Assembly (NCBI RefSeq): GCF_024195285.1
Contig: NZ_JALHBS010000033.1
Location: forward strand, 1-38,343
DNA: 38,343 nt
Direction of reading: 5' to 3'
Source: Aurantimonas marianensis
GTDB lineage: Bacteria > Pseudomonadota > Alphaproteobacteria > Rhizobiales > Rhizobiaceae
Under the pieces are notes generated by a model. It saw only the letters and a list, made by a program, of their open reading frames with translations. It was not told the origin of the DNA and did not search any database. The translations under genes and the position numbers were made by a program. This document shows positions 1 through 9,072 of this stretch, piece by piece (position 1 is the first letter of the stretch; the number at the start of each line of letters is the position of its first letter).

Positions 1-1197
1 CCCTTCGCCGGCTTGTCGCGCTCGATGCGCCGGCGCATGTCGCCGACATCATGGCTCGTCGTCGACTCCTCGCGCGGCTGCAAGGCCTTCTGCACCTTCT
101 GCACGGTGCCGAACGTTGTGCGCGGCATGAAGGACGGCGTCTACCGGATGCGCGACCCACGCGACGTCGTCGACGAGATCGAGGCGGTGACGCGCGACCA
201 CGGCGTCACGCGCTTCTACATGGCTGACGACAATTTCCTCGGCTATGGCGAGACGAGCAACCAGCGGATGCTGGCCTTCGCCGACGAGATTCTGGCGCGC
301 GGCCTCAACATCAACTTCCACGCCGAATGCCGGGTCGATTCCCTCGTGCCGGAGACGCTGGTCCGGCTGCGCGAGGCCGGCTTCGACCAGATCCTGTTCG
401 GTCTGGAATCCGGATCGGCCAAGACGCTGAAGCGCTGGGCCAAGGGCCAGACCGTGGAGCAGAACGAAGCGGCCGTAACGCTGGCGCGAGAACTCAAGCT
501 CGACTTGATGCCGAGCATGATCCTGCTCGACTGGGAGTCCGGCCTCGACGAGGTCGAGGAGAGTATCGGCTTCATCGAGCGCACGCGGCTCTGGCGCTCG
601 AGCCAGCCGTTGTGGCTGGTCAACCGGCTGAAGGTGCATTGCGGCACCGCCGCCGCGCGGCGCTACGACAATGTCCGGGGCAAGCCGGATTTGCCGCCGG
701 TCGACGCCGGCGACGCGGACAGTCTGGCGCGCTGGTGCGCCGCCGCGACCTATCAGCAAACGCCGATCGAGAATCCTCATGTCGCGGCCTTCTGGTCGGC
801 GCTGAACGGCGAGGCGAACCGCTGGTCGGTGCTGATCGATGAGGTGCTGCCGCCGCTGCTCAAGACGCTGCGGGAGACATCGCGCGACACCGGCCGGGGC
901 GACGCTCTGGCTCGGATCAAACGGATCGCGGCGTTCCGGCGCTCGATAGGCGGCGCGCTTGCCGGGTTGATGCGGCGACTGGTCGACGCCGCGCAGGAAC
1001 AGGAAAACGCCGGTCGCCGACCCGACGATCTCGACGGCGTCGCCCGCCGCTTCGTTGCCGGGTTCGAGGCCGAGTTGTTTCCCGATGGGCTCGACGCCTG
1101 GCTTGCGCCAAAGCCGCCGGGTCTGGTGGCGATGCCGGGTGCGGCCTCGCGGCCGCCAGCGCCACCGGCCGAGGCCATGGCGGCCGAAACCGGTTAG
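1..1197 (+). CDS. Radical SAM protein, 5'-truncated by the window edge
   Basis: The reading frame is open at base 1, so the true start lies upstream. The CxxxCxxC motif that binds the radical SAM [4Fe-4S] cluster is complete, with Cys codons at 79, 91 and 100. It is followed by a TIM-barrel-like section with the segments MADDNF and FGLESGS, typical of the B12-binding radical SAM superfamily in which a cobalamin domain precedes the SAM domain. That N-terminal part would be outside the window, so cobalamin binding is inference. The C-terminal ~150 residues are Arg/Ala/Pro-rich and I recognise no domain there. The stop at 1195-1197 is four bases from the next gene, suggesting one transcript with the glycosyltransferase. 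The substrate cannot be read from sequence. Confidence 0.85.
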   Translation, partial: PFAGLSRSMRRRMSPTSWLVVDSSRGCKAFCTFCTVPNVVRGMKDGVYRMRDPRDVVDEIEAVTRDHGVTRFYMADDNFLGYGETSNQRMLAFADEILARGLNINFHAECRVDSLVPETLVRLREAGFDQILFGLESGSAKTLKRWAKGQTVEQNEAAVTLARELKLDLMPSMILLDWESGLDEVEESIGFIERTRLWRSSQPLWLVNRLKVHCGTAAARRYDNVRGKPDLPPVDAGDADSLARWCAAATYQQTPIENPHVAAFWSALNGEANRWSVLIDEVLPPLLKTLRETSRDTGRGDALARIKRIAAFRRSIGGALAGLMRRLVDAAQEQENAGRRPDDLDGVARRFVAGFEAELFPDGLDAWLAPKPPGLVAMPGAASRPPAPPAEAMAAETG

Positions 1198-1201
1198 GTG
1201 A

Positions 1202-2131
1202 ATGGGCGTTCCCGTCCTGTCGGTGATCATCCCGACATCGGGCAAGCCGGAGCGGCTCGTGCTGGCGCTGCATTCGCTGATCCCGCAGACGCTGTGTCGG
1301 GGTCGCTTCGAGACCATCGTCGTCGCCGACGGACCGGCCCCCGGCACCGATGCTGCCGTGGCAACAGCACGCGCGGCGGGACAGCCGGTCCGTCTCGTCC
1401 GGACACCAGCGCTCGGCCAGGCGGCGGCGCGCAATCGCGGCGCGGCCGCCGCGCACGCCCCGGCGCTCCTGTTCATGGACGACGATGTGTTGCTGTCGCC
1501 GGACTATCTCGAAACCGCCCTCGCCCATCTTGCCGACGAACAGAACCGCGTCGTCCGCGCGCCTGTCTATCTGCTGCGCTATCTGGCTCCCTTCCGCGAT
1601 CCCGAACGCGGCATTCGCTATGACGGGCAGCCGCTCCATCCCGGCGCGGCGATGACGCGGCGTCTCGTGTCCCGCCAAGCCATCGTCGAGGACTGGCCGT
1701 CGATCGCGCGTCAATGCGTCCATCGCAACCGGTTCGAACGGCTGGTGAGCGACACGCTCGCCAACGGTCCGGCGGCCCATCGCTGGCTCGGCTATTCCGG
1801 GTCCGGCGTTGCGCTCGCAAAGCCGCTGTTCGATGCGGCCGGCGGTTACGACGAGGACTTCGGCTTTCGCTGGGGCGCCGAAGCGATCGAACTCGGCTAC
1901 CGGCTGATGCGCCTTGGCGCGGAGTTTCGCGACCTGCCCGGCATTTTCTCGGCCCATATGGATCACCCGCGCGGCGCCTCGCTCGACAGTTTCGCGGCGA
2001 GTTTCGACCATTTCTTCGCCAAGCACCGCGACCCGGCGATCCGCGCGATCGAGCGGCTGATCCTCGGAGAAGACCGTCGGCCGGGCAGTCTGTCAGCCTC
2101 AGGCGCCATGCCCGCGGTCGAGGAAATTTGA
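1202..2131 (+). CDS. Family 2 glycosyltransferase
   Basis: A 309-residue GT-A fold protein. The N-terminus has the classic family-2 opening (LSVIIPTSGKPERL). A metal/nucleotide-binding triple Asp lies at residues 93-95 (FMDDDV), and the acceptor-side acidic segment (GYDEDFGFRWGAEAIE) near residues 215-230. No membrane segments are seen, so it should act at the cytosolic face or in the cytosol on a nucleotide-sugar. It starts four bases after the radical SAM stop with no strong Shine-Dalgarno of its own, which suggests translational coupling. Its last 33 bases overlap the 3' end of the oppositely oriented aminotransferase gene. Donor and acceptor are unknown. Confidence 0.88.
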   Translation: MGVPVLSVIIPTSGKPERLVLALHSLIPQTLCRGRFETIVVADGPAPGTDAAVATARAAGQPVRLVRTPALGQAAARNRGAAAAHAPALLFMDDDVLLSPDYLETALAHLADEQNRVVRAPVYLLRYLAPFRDPERGIRYDGQPLHPGAAMTRRLVSRQAIVEDWPSIARQCVHRNRFERLVSDTLANGPAAHRWLGYSGSGVALAKPLFDAAGGYDEDFGFRWGAEAIELGYRLMRLGAEFRDLPGIFSAHMDHPRGASLDSFAASFDHFFAKHRDPAIRAIERLILGEDRRPGSLSASGAMPAVEEI

Positions 2132-3517
2132 GAGTTTCTCGCAACCGCCGGCGAAAATATCCTTCCGGTTGGCCGTCGAAATCCGCACCCAGTAATCGCT
2201 GGAATCCTCGCGATCATGATCGGCGAAGACGCTCTCGGTGTAGAAGTCCAGACCAGCTTCGTCGAAGGCCTGCCGCGCGAAGGCCCATTCGCCGGGAACA
2301 CCGTCGAACTTGACGCAATGGTTGAAGCCCGACGGCGCGGCGATCACCGATCGCAGCCGGTCGCCGAGCCGACCCTCGAACGCCCGCCAGTTGGCGGCGC
2401 AGGTGGCACCGGTCGCGGCCAGATCGCCGTGGTAACGGCGAAACGCCTGCGGCCAGTCGACGGCCGCGTCGAGAAACGCCCAGAGATCGCCGGGCCGGGA
2501 AAAATCGTCGGAGTATGGCGAGAACAGCTTGAGATAACGCCCGGCCCGCCGCGCCACGCGCGCCACCAATTGATCGGTCGCCGCGTCGTCCTTCGGATCA
2601 CCCACCACGAGCGAGGCAGCCCGGACCCGGCGCGCCGCGGCCCGCAGCACCATGTCGAGCACGAGGGCGCTCGCCCCGGCGTGGACCGGCGACCACAGGA
2701 GCCGTTCGTTGTGGCGGCGGACGAAATCGACCGCCGGCCGGTCGGCGATCAACCAGCCGGCCCGCAGCCCGGCGAGGCTGCGCGACTTGGAAAACGAGTT
2801 GATCCAGATCAGCCGCTCCGGAAAGGCCTCGGTCTTTGCGGGAAACGGATGCGGTCGGTCGGCTTCGCCCGGATGGGCGAGATCGGGCACCTCGTCGAAT
2901 CTCAGCCAGCTTCGCCTGGCCGCGACCGCCGCGATGACGGCGCTCAGCTCCGCCGCGCTGTAGACCTCGCCGGACGGGTTGGTCGGCTGGGTCAGCACGA
3001 CGATATCCGGGCAATGCCTTGCGATGAGAGCAACGGCCTCGGCCGCGCTCGGCAGGATGCGAGCGGGTTCCTCGGAACAGCAGGTGCGGTAGGCGATCCG
3101 GTGTTCGTCGCAGATGGTCGAGAAATAACTGTAGTTCAGCCCGAGGACGAGCGCCGTCCGCGCCCCGGCGATGTCCGCGAGATAACGAAAGGCGAAGGCG
3201 AGCGCCCCGGTCGCGCCGGCGGTCATCGCGATATTGGCCGGCCCGATCGCGCCAAAGGCGGCGGCGCCGAGGCGCTCGTGGGTCTCGAAGGCGATCGCCG
3301 CGACGACGGCGGGCGCGCCGCCGGGCGCGGTATAGTTTTCAACCAGCATCCGCTCTTGCAGCTCGCGGGCAGCGATATCGAGCAGAACTGAAGGAGCCTT
3401 CAAATGATTGACCCCGGAGGAGAGGTAGCGGATGCCGCCATGGCGCCGCACGGCGGCGGCCCGACGCGCGGGATCGTAGAAATAGGCGTTCGCCCGCTCC
3501 AGCGACCGATAGGTCAC
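2099..3517 (-). CDS. Aminotransferase class I/II (fold-type I PLP enzyme)
   Basis: A 472-residue fold-type I PLP protein. The Schiff-base lysine is probably K244 in SFSKSRSLAGLRAGW, the usual S-x-SK-x8-GLR-x-GW pattern. The upstream TQPTNPSGEVY segment is the familiar cofactor/substrate loop, and a C-terminal Arg (YWVRIST) probably binds the substrate carboxylate. It is longer than the ~390-residue norm because of insertions in the middle and C-terminal third. The start overlaps the stop of the upstream PLP decarboxylase by four bases (ATGA), so the two are co-translated and probably act in sequence on one amino acid-like metabolite. Substrate is not identifiable; annotation as a histidinol-phosphate- or aspartate-type aminotransferase would be a guess. 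Confidence 0.85.
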   Translation of the reverse strand: MTYRSLERANAYFYDPARRAAAVRRHGGIRYLSSGVNHLKAPSVLLDIAARELQERMLVENYTAPGGAPAVVAAIAFETHERLGAAAFGAIGPANIAMTAGATGALAFAFRYLADIAGARTALVLGLNYSYFSTICDEHRIAYRTCCSEEPARILPSAAEAVALIARHCPDIVVLTQPTNPSGEVYSAAELSAVIAAVAARRSWLRFDEVPDLAHPGEADRPHPFPAKTEAFPERLIWINSFSKSRSLAGLRAGWLIADRPAVDFVRRHNERLLWSPVHAGASALVLDMVLRAAARRVRAASLVVGDPKDDAATDQLVARVARRAGRYLKLFSPYSDDFSRPGDLWAFLDAAVDWPQAFRRYHGDLAATGATCAANWRAFEGRLGDRLRSVIAAPSGFNHCVKFDGVPGEWAFARQAFDEAGLDFYTESVFADHDREDSSDYWVRISTANRKDIFAGGCEKLSNFLDRGHGA

Positions 3518-4848
3518 GGCGGAACCCGACCGGGTTCGGCCGCGGCGGGATGGTCCGGCGATTGCAGCGCCAGCACCTCTTCGAACCGCACCCGGCGGGC
3601 GATCAGCCGCTCCTCATCGCCGTCGACGAGGATTTCCGGCGGCCAGTCGTGACCGAGGAAGTTCAGCGGGCTCGCATGTTTGCCGTAGGCGCCGCAGCCG
3701 GAAAAGACGATCAGGTCGCCCGGCGCAAGCGCTTTCGATAGCGACACCGCGCTGGCGAGCCGATCGGTCGGCGCACAGAGCGGACCGGTGAGTTCCGTCG
3801 GCTCGCTCTTGCTTTCGTCTGCCGGCGGGCCGGAGACGGCGACCGGCCGCCGCAGGAAGCGCATCGTGCCCGAGACCACCATCAGATGGTGAATGCCACC
3901 GTCGAGCGCCGCGAAACGCCGCCCCGCAGTGCGTTTCACCGCGACGACGCGGGCGAGATACCGGCCGGCCGGCCCGGTGACGTATCGCCCCATTTCAAAG
4001 CCGAGTTGCGGGGGTGGGCCGTCGCCGGTGAGCGCTTGTATCTCCCGTCCATGCAGGAAGGCGGCGATGGGATCGAGATCGAGAGCGGAATCGTCGGCAT
4101 AGAACGGCGCGCCGAAGCCGCCACCGAAATTGATGAAGCGAGGTGCAAATTCCTGCGACAGACGCCGAACCGCCTCGATGAAGGTCGCGAAGCGCCGAAC
4201 GAAGTCGGCGGCGTTGAGCGATCCCGATGTCGGATGATTGTGAAACCCGACGATCTCGACCGGCGCCAGGCGGTCCCTGACGCCGAGGATCGCGGCGGCG
4301 GTCGGCTCGTCCATGCCGAAGGACGAGGCTCCCGCCCAGTCGCCGCGCCGCGCGCCGGAATCCTTCGGCAGATCGAGCCGCAAAACCGCTGTGGCCGGGC
4401 GCTCCAGCTGCGCCGCGATCGCCGCCAGCCGTTCGATTTCGCCAAGCGCCTCGACCTGGACAGCGTAGATGCCAACCTTGACCGCCGCCGCCAGATCGTC
4501 GTCGGTCTTGGCCGGTCCCGACCAGACGATCCGTTTGGCCGGGATTCCCGCCGCCATCGCCAATGCCAACTCGCCCCTGGAGGCGACCTCCGCCCCGTAG
4601 CCGAGGGCGGCGAACAACCCGACGATGGCTGGATTCGGATTGGCCTTGACCGGGTAAAAGAGTGCGGCGCCCTCAGGCAGGGCCGCGCGAACCCGTCCCG
4701 CCGCCTCCCGCATGACAGCCGCGTCATAGATGAAACAGGGTGTGCCATGGCGCTTGGCGATCTCTTCGAGCCGAGCGCGCGACAGCCCGGCGGCGGGCCC
4801 TCCGGCCGCACCGGCGCCGGCATTCGGGATGTCGGGCAACTCGGCCAT
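3514..4848 (-). CDS. Fold-III PLP decarboxylase (DAP/ornithine decarboxylase superfamily)
   Basis: An alanine-racemase-fold decarboxylase of about 444 residues. The PLP lysine is K68 in FYPVKANPNP. The glycine-rich phosphate loop (NFGGGFGAPFY), the EMGRYVTGPAGRYL strand and the C-terminal FSGCGAYGKHASPLNFLG active-site segment all follow the LysA family order. The C-terminal segment resembles the BtrK / exosortase-associated decarboxylase branch (TIGR03099-type) more than true LysA; that placement is from memory. I chose ATG 4848 because GAGG lies six bases upstream; ATG 4860 and TTG 4887 are alternatives. It overlaps the aminotransferase start by four bases. No acyl-CoA ligase or acyl carrier partner is seen nearby. 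A role in lysine synthesis is less likely than a role in a specialised pathway. Confidence 0.83.
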   Translation of the reverse strand: MAELPDIPNAGAGAAGGPAAGLSRARLEEIAKRHGTPCFIYDAAVMREAAGRVRAALPEGAALFYPVKANPNPAIVGLFAALGYGAEVASRGELALAMAAGIPAKRIVWSGPAKTDDDLAAAVKVGIYAVQVEALGEIERLAAIAAQLERPATAVLRLDLPKDSGARRGDWAGASSFGMDEPTAAAILGVRDRLAPVEIVGFHNHPTSGSLNAADFVRRFATFIEAVRRLSQEFAPRFINFGGGFGAPFYADDSALDLDPIAAFLHGREIQALTGDGPPPQLGFEMGRYVTGPAGRYLARVVAVKRTAGRRFAALDGGIHHLMVVSGTMRFLRRPVAVSGPPADESKSEPTELTGPLCAPTDRLASAVSLSKALAPGDLIVFSGCGAYGKHASPLNFLGHDWPPEILVDGDEERLIARRVRFEEVLALQSPDHPAAAEPGRVPP

Positions 4849-4946
4849 AGCCGACCTCATGGCTTGCGAACGCCTTACGCTACACAACCATAGGATGCGT
4901 TATTGCGGCGCCCGTCAACCGTCCCGCCGACGCCTTCGTTCTTCGC

Positions 4947-5708
4947 TCAGATCGACCCGGCTTCGACCATGTAGTTGTTGGCAGTGCACATCGCGGCGTC
5001 GTCGGAGGCGAGGAACAGCACCATCCGCGCGAGATAGACCGGCTCGATCAGGTCCGGCAGGCATTGCCGCGCGCGGTGCTTTTCGATCGCTTCCTCGGTG
5101 ACCCACAACTCCTTCTGTCGCTCGGTCATCACCCAGCCGGGCACCACGGTATTGACCCGGATGCGGTGCATGCCGAGGTCGCGGGCGAAGGAACGGGTCA
5201 TGCCGTGGACGGCCGCCTTGGCGGTCGTATAGGCCGGCATGCCGCCGCCCGCCTCCCACCAGGAATTCGATCCCATGTTGACGATCGAGCCCTTGCCGGC
5301 CGCGATCATCCCCGGCGCGACCGCCTGGATGGCAAACAGCATGTGGCGAAGATTGGTCGCGATCCGCTCGTCGAAATATTCCGGTGTCAAATCTTCCCAG
5401 CCATGCCGGTCGTCGCGGGCGGCGTTGTTGACGAGGACGGTGGCGGGCCCATGCGCTTCGGCGAGCACGGCAAACGCCCGTCTCAGATCGGCGATATCGC
5501 GCAGGTCGCAAGCCTGGAAGGCGACGGTCCCGCCATCGGCGGCCAGTTCGGCGGCAAGCGCCTCGCCCTTCTCCCGGTCGAGATCGACGAAGCCGATCTT
5601 CGAGCCCTGCGCGGCGAAGGCGCGGACCATCTCGGCGCCGATGCCGGAGGCGCCGCCGGTGACGATGACGCTGGCGCCCTCAAGGCTCGGATAGCTGGCA
5701 AAGCGCAT
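4947..5708 (-). CDS. SDR-family NAD(P)-dependent oxidoreductase
   Basis: A classical short-chain dehydrogenase of 253 residues. Cofactor motif TGGASGIG is at residues 17-24, NNAA at 94-97, and the tetrad is N119, S147, Y160, K164 (YTTAK). An Asp after strand beta-2 (FVDLDREK) suggests NAD(H) rather than NADP(H). ATG 5708 was chosen because GGGGA lies just upstream; a TTG seven codons earlier has no ribosome site. It lies 98 bases upstream of the PLP decarboxylase on the same strand, so it may be the first gene of that operon. An unusual MGSNSWWEAGGG stretch around the active site could shape the substrate pocket. Sugar or hydroxy-acid dehydrogenase activity is possible; substrate unknown. Confidence 0.88.
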   Translation of the reverse strand: MRFASYPSLEGASVIVTGGASGIGAEMVRAFAAQGSKIGFVDLDREKGEALAAELAADGGTVAFQACDLRDIADLRRAFAVLAEAHGPATVLVNNAARDDRHGWEDLTPEYFDERIATNLRHMLFAIQAVAPGMIAAGKGSIVNMGSNSWWEAGGGMPAYTTAKAAVHGMTRSFARDLGMHRIRVNTVVPGWVMTERQKELWVTEEAIEKHRARQCLPDLIEPVYLARMVLFLASDDAAMCTANNYMVEAGSI

Positions 5709-5845
5709 GGAAATCCCCGCTTGGTTCAACGAAAACGAGAGATGCTTCTGGCCGCTTTATCGCCGAAACGGAAGAAGAAATCGAGCGGCGACAGTTTGCG
5801 TTCGTCCGGCTGTAACAGGTGTTCGCCCGGCCCCGCGACGCGGCG

Positions 5846-6325
5846 TCATGCGTGCGAAAACGCGCCGGGGTTCCTGCGCCAGACTGAAAGATTGAGGCCA
5901 GCGGCGACGCAGACCCAGATGAAATACGGGACCAGCAGCAAGCCGGCGACGGCGTCGATGGACCAGAACAGCACGATGTTTGCCGCGACGGCGATCGCCA
6001 GCAGCATGATATCGGCGAATGCGAGATCCGGCCGGTGCAGGCCGAAGAACAGCGGCGACCACGCCGCGTTGAAGACGAGCTGCACTGCGTAGACGAGGAA
6101 CGGGAGCGCCGCCAGGCCAACCGTCTCGTAGACCCGCCAGCCGGCGATCGCGATCATCAGGTAAAGTGCCGACCAGACGACCGGAAAGGCCCAGTTGGGC
6201 GGCGTCCAGGAGGGCTTGTCGAGCCGACGATACCAGGCACCCGGCTTGAAGATCACGCCGCTGAGGCCAGCGGCGCAGACAAGGGCCAGAAACCCGGCGA
6301 AGCTGACGATGTCTGCGAAATTCAT
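5846..6325 (-). CDS. tspO: TspO/MBR family tryptophan-rich sensory protein
   Basis: A 159-residue protein with five predicted membrane helices and the family hallmarks in order: PGAWYRRLDKPSWTPPNW near residue 28, FPVVWSALYLMIA, QLVFNAAWSPLFFG and LLVPYFIWVCVA near the end. TspO proteins bind porphyrins and cholesterol-like ligands and in purple alphaproteobacteria dampen photosynthesis gene expression in response to oxygen; whether this organism is phototrophic cannot be told here. The gene is complete and of normal length. It is transcribed away from the ATP-grasp gene across about 270 bases. The SDR gene follows 137 bases downstream on the same strand, so co-transcription is possible but not evident. 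Confidence 0.96.
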   Translation of the reverse strand: MNFADIVSFAGFLALVCAAGLSGVIFKPGAWYRRLDKPSWTPPNWAFPVVWSALYLMIAIAGWRVYETVGLAALPFLVYAVQLVFNAAWSPLFFGLHRPDLAFADIMLLAIAVAANIVLFWSIDAVAGLLLVPYFIWVCVAAGLNLSVWRRNPGAFSHA

Positions 6326-6594
6326 GAAACATTTCCGTTGCGTGCTGGCATTCTGTCCTTCGTATCTGGAGCATCGGACGATAAAATGAACGCGGTTCTG
6401 TTTCCCGGTTCGCCGCGGTAAGCCATGCGAAGAACGGTGACAAGCGCCGCGGCGCTACGGTCGAGTCGGCCGACAAGCGGGATGCCCGGGTTCGCGACAT
6501 ACCGCCCAACTCTCGCCATTTGCCAATCTTCTGGCCGTCAAGGCTTGATTTTCCGGGGTTCCGCTTTCTCTCTAGGAGGGAACCCGACTGGAGG
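6326..6594. other. Divergent intergenic region, tspO / ATP-grasp
   Basis: This 269-base stretch separates two divergent genes and should hold both promoters. I found no convincing -35/-10 pair, FNR box, EcfG site or inverted repeat. Short open frames in it have no recognisable protein sequence. AGGAGGG at about 6574-6580 and GGAGG at 6590-6594 are ribosome-binding sequences for the gene on the right. Confidence 0.5.
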
Positions 6595-8013
6595 ATGCTG
6601 GTGGAACCGTTCGACGAGATGCTGTTGGGACCCGATCGGGTCCGCGAGCCCTACGGGCGGTTCAACGAATGGTTCCGCGAGCAGAACGTCGAGGAACTGG
6701 CGGCCAAAGCCAACGAGGCGGAAGGATTTTTCCGCCGCACCGGCATCACTTTCAACGTCTATGGCGAGGACGAGGCGGCCGAGCGTCTGATCCCCTTCGA
6801 CCTCGTGCCGCGAATCATCGCGCGCGCCGAGTGGGAAAAACTGGCGGAGGGAATCGAGCAGCGCGTCGATGCGTTGAACGCCTTTCTGCACGACATCTAC
6901 CACGACCAGGAGATCGTCAAGGCCGGCAAAGTGCCGGAGCGCCTGATCGCCGGCAATGCGGCCTATCTGCCGCAGATGGAGGGCTTCAGCCCGCCAGGCG
7001 GCGTCTACACCCACATCATCGGCACCGACATCGTCCGCGTTGGGGAGAACGAGTTCTACGTTCTGGAGGACAACGCCCGCACCCCGTCTGGCGTATCCTA
7101 CATGATCGAGAACCGGGAAACGATGATGCAGATGTTTCCCGAACTGTTTTCCCAGAACCGGGTGCGCCCCGTCGAAACCTATCCCCATCATCTGCGCCGC
7201 TCGCTCGCCGCCGTGGCGCCCGCCGCCTGCGACGGACCCTGCACCATCGCCGTGCTGACGCCGGGCATCCACAATTCGGCCTATTATGAACACGCCTTCC
7301 TCGCCGACCAGATGGGCGTCGAACTGATCGAGGGCTCTGACGTCAAGGAGATCGACGGGCGCATCCAGATGCGCACGACCGAAGGCTATATGCCGATCGA
7401 CGTGATCTATCGCCGGGTCGATGACGAATATCTCGATCCCAAGGCGTTCCGGCCCGATTCCATGCTCGGTATCCCCGGCATCATGGATGTCTACAAGAAC
7501 GGCGGCATCACCATCGCCAACGCCCCCGGGACCGGCATCGCCGACGACAAGGCGATCTACTCCTACATGCCGGAGATCGTCGAGTTCTACACCGGCAAGA
7601 CCGCCCTGTTGGAGAACGTGCCGACCTGGCGCTGCGCCGAGGCCGACAGCCTCGCCTATGTGCTCGACAATCTTCAGGATCTCGTCGTCAAGGAAGTCCA
7701 CGGCTCCGGCGGCTACGGCATGCTGGTCGGGCCGGCCGCCTCGAAGGCCGAATGCGAGAGTTTCGCGGCCAAGCTGCGGGCCCGGCCGGGCAATTACATC
7801 GCCCAGCCGACGCTGGCGCTCTCCACCGTCCCGATATTGACCGAGAAGGGGCTGTCGCCCCGCCATGTCGACCTTCGCCCCTTCGTCCTCGTCTCCGACA
7901 AGGTCCGGATCATTCCCGGCGGCCTCACCCGCGTGGCGCTCAAGCAAGGCTCGCTGGTGGTCAATTCCAGCCAGGGTGGCGGCACCAAGGACACCTGGGT
8001 ACTGAGGGACTGA
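6595..8013 (+). CDS. Circularly permuted ATP-grasp protein (COG2308, DUF404/407 type)
   Basis: About 472 residues covering the whole permuted ATP-grasp family. Recognisable segments are FDEML and VREPYGRF at the N-terminus, ALNAFLHDIYHDQEI, DIVRVGENEFYVLEDNARTPSG, YRRVDDEYLDP, GTGIADDKAIYSYMPEIVEFYTG, VVKEVHGSGGYGMLVGP and QPTLALSTVP. Family members are thought to be ATP-dependent carboxylate-amine ligases that attach an unknown amine or amino acid. ATG 6595 is given as start; GTG 6601 is just as good because GGAGG at 6590-6594 stands six bases before it. The alpha-E gene begins two bases after the stop. The pair, with Anbu further downstream, is the conserved Anbu-locus set. Confidence 0.93.
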   Translation: MLVEPFDEMLLGPDRVREPYGRFNEWFREQNVEELAAKANEAEGFFRRTGITFNVYGEDEAAERLIPFDLVPRIIARAEWEKLAEGIEQRVDALNAFLHDIYHDQEIVKAGKVPERLIAGNAAYLPQMEGFSPPGGVYTHIIGTDIVRVGENEFYVLEDNARTPSGVSYMIENRETMMQMFPELFSQNRVRPVETYPHHLRRSLAAVAPAACDGPCTIAVLTPGIHNSAYYEHAFLADQMGVELIEGSDVKEIDGRIQMRTTEGYMPIDVIYRRVDDEYLDPKAFRPDSMLGIPGIMDVYKNGGITIANAPGTGIADDKAIYSYMPEIVEFYTGKTALLENVPTWRCAEADSLAYVLDNLQDLVVKEVHGSGGYGMLVGPAASKAECESFAAKLRARPGNYIAQPTLALSTVPILTEKGLSPRHVDLRPFVLVSDKVRIIPGGLTRVALKQGSLVVNSSQGGGTKDTWVLRD

Positions 8014-8015
8014 TC

Positions 8016-8963
8016 ATGACATTGCTCGGACGCACCGCAAACGGCTTGTTCTGGATGTTCCGCTACATCGAACGCGCCGAAAACATGGCCCGCCTCGTCG
8101 ACGCCGGGCAGCGGCTTTCGCTGACCAACCTGTCGGCCGAGCCGGACGAATGGCAATCGGTGCTGGTCTCGGCCGGCGTCGAAGCGGCCTATCGCGCCAA
8201 GCACGCCGAACTCGATCCGGACACCATCGTCGACTTTCTCCTGCGCGACGGCGACAACCCGTCGAGCGTGCGCGCCTCGATCGAGACCGCGCGCACGAAT
8301 GGCCGCATGGTGCGCACTGCCCTCAGCCGCGATCTGTGGGAGACGCTGAACGAGAGCTGGCTGATCATGACGGCGCGGCTGGACAAACCGATACAGCCCC
8401 GCGAACTGCAGACGGTGCTCGATCTGGTCAAGCGTCAGACGACTCTCATCCGCGGCGCCTTCTATGGCACCATGCTGCGCAACGAGACCTTCGACTTCTG
8501 CAATCTCGGCGCCTTCATCGAGCGCGCCGACAACACCGCCCGCATCCTCGACGTCAAATACTGGGTCCTGCTCCCCGAACACTCCTCGGTCGGTTCCTCG
8601 CTGGACAATTTCCAGTGGGCCTCGATCCTGCGCTCGGTTTCGGCGCATCGTTCCTATGCCTGGGAATACGACGCCGAATATCGCGCGGTGAACATCATCG
8701 ACTTCCTGATGCTGAACCGGCGGCTGCCGCGCTCGCTCGCCTATTGCTATCACTGCATTCAGGAGAGCCTGACCTATCTCGACCGCAATTACGAGACAAA
8801 GCACCCCTGCCACCGCACGGCCGGCGAGATCAACAAGCGGCTGTCGCAGAATTCGGTCCGCGAGATCATCGACGGCGGCCTGCACGAATTCCTGGAGGCG
8901 TTCATCGTCGACAACAACCGCCTCGCCGGCGAAATCGCCAAGAGCTACCGGTTCTATCCGTGA
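8016..8963 (+). CDS. Alpha-E domain protein (COG2307, DUF403)
   Basis: A 315-residue, mostly helical cytosolic protein filling the family. Diagnostic segments are LGRTANGLFWMFRYIERAEN at the start, ALSRDLWETLNESW, FIERADNTARILDVKYW and ILRSVSAHRSYAWEY. The function is unproven; the family almost always accompanies the permuted ATP-grasp protein and is presumed to work with it on a peptide-like ligation. ATG 8016 lies two bases after the ATP-grasp stop, so the two are translationally linked. In many genomes a transglutaminase-like protease gene follows; here the next 275 bases hold none and the downstream coding frame is a small secreted protein. Confidence 0.93.
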   Translation: MTLLGRTANGLFWMFRYIERAENMARLVDAGQRLSLTNLSAEPDEWQSVLVSAGVEAAYRAKHAELDPDTIVDFLLRDGDNPSSVRASIETARTNGRMVRTALSRDLWETLNESWLIMTARLDKPIQPRELQTVLDLVKRQTTLIRGAFYGTMLRNETFDFCNLGAFIERADNTARILDVKYWVLLPEHSSVGSSLDNFQWASILRSVSAHRSYAWEYDAEYRAVNIIDFLMLNRRLPRSLAYCYHCIQESLTYLDRNYETKHPCHRTAGEINKRLSQNSVREIIDGGLHEFLEAFIVDNNRLAGEIAKSYRFYP

Positions 8964-9072
8964 TCCGTGATGGCGGTTCGGGAACCCCACAGACAAAACT
9001 GGTGATGGACTGGCAGATTGCAGCGACTGGTTCGGCTGTCTGCGGTCTGGCGCCGATCGCCGCCCAATGACG

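Noticed and set aside
49-1476. 475-residue open frame on the minus strand
   Set aside because: Antisense shadow of the radical SAM gene in GC-rich DNA; Arg/Ala/Gly-rich with no domain or ribosome site.
2216-3391. 391-residue plus-strand frame opposite the aminotransferase
   Set aside because: The aminotransferase on the other strand has complete motifs; this frame has none.
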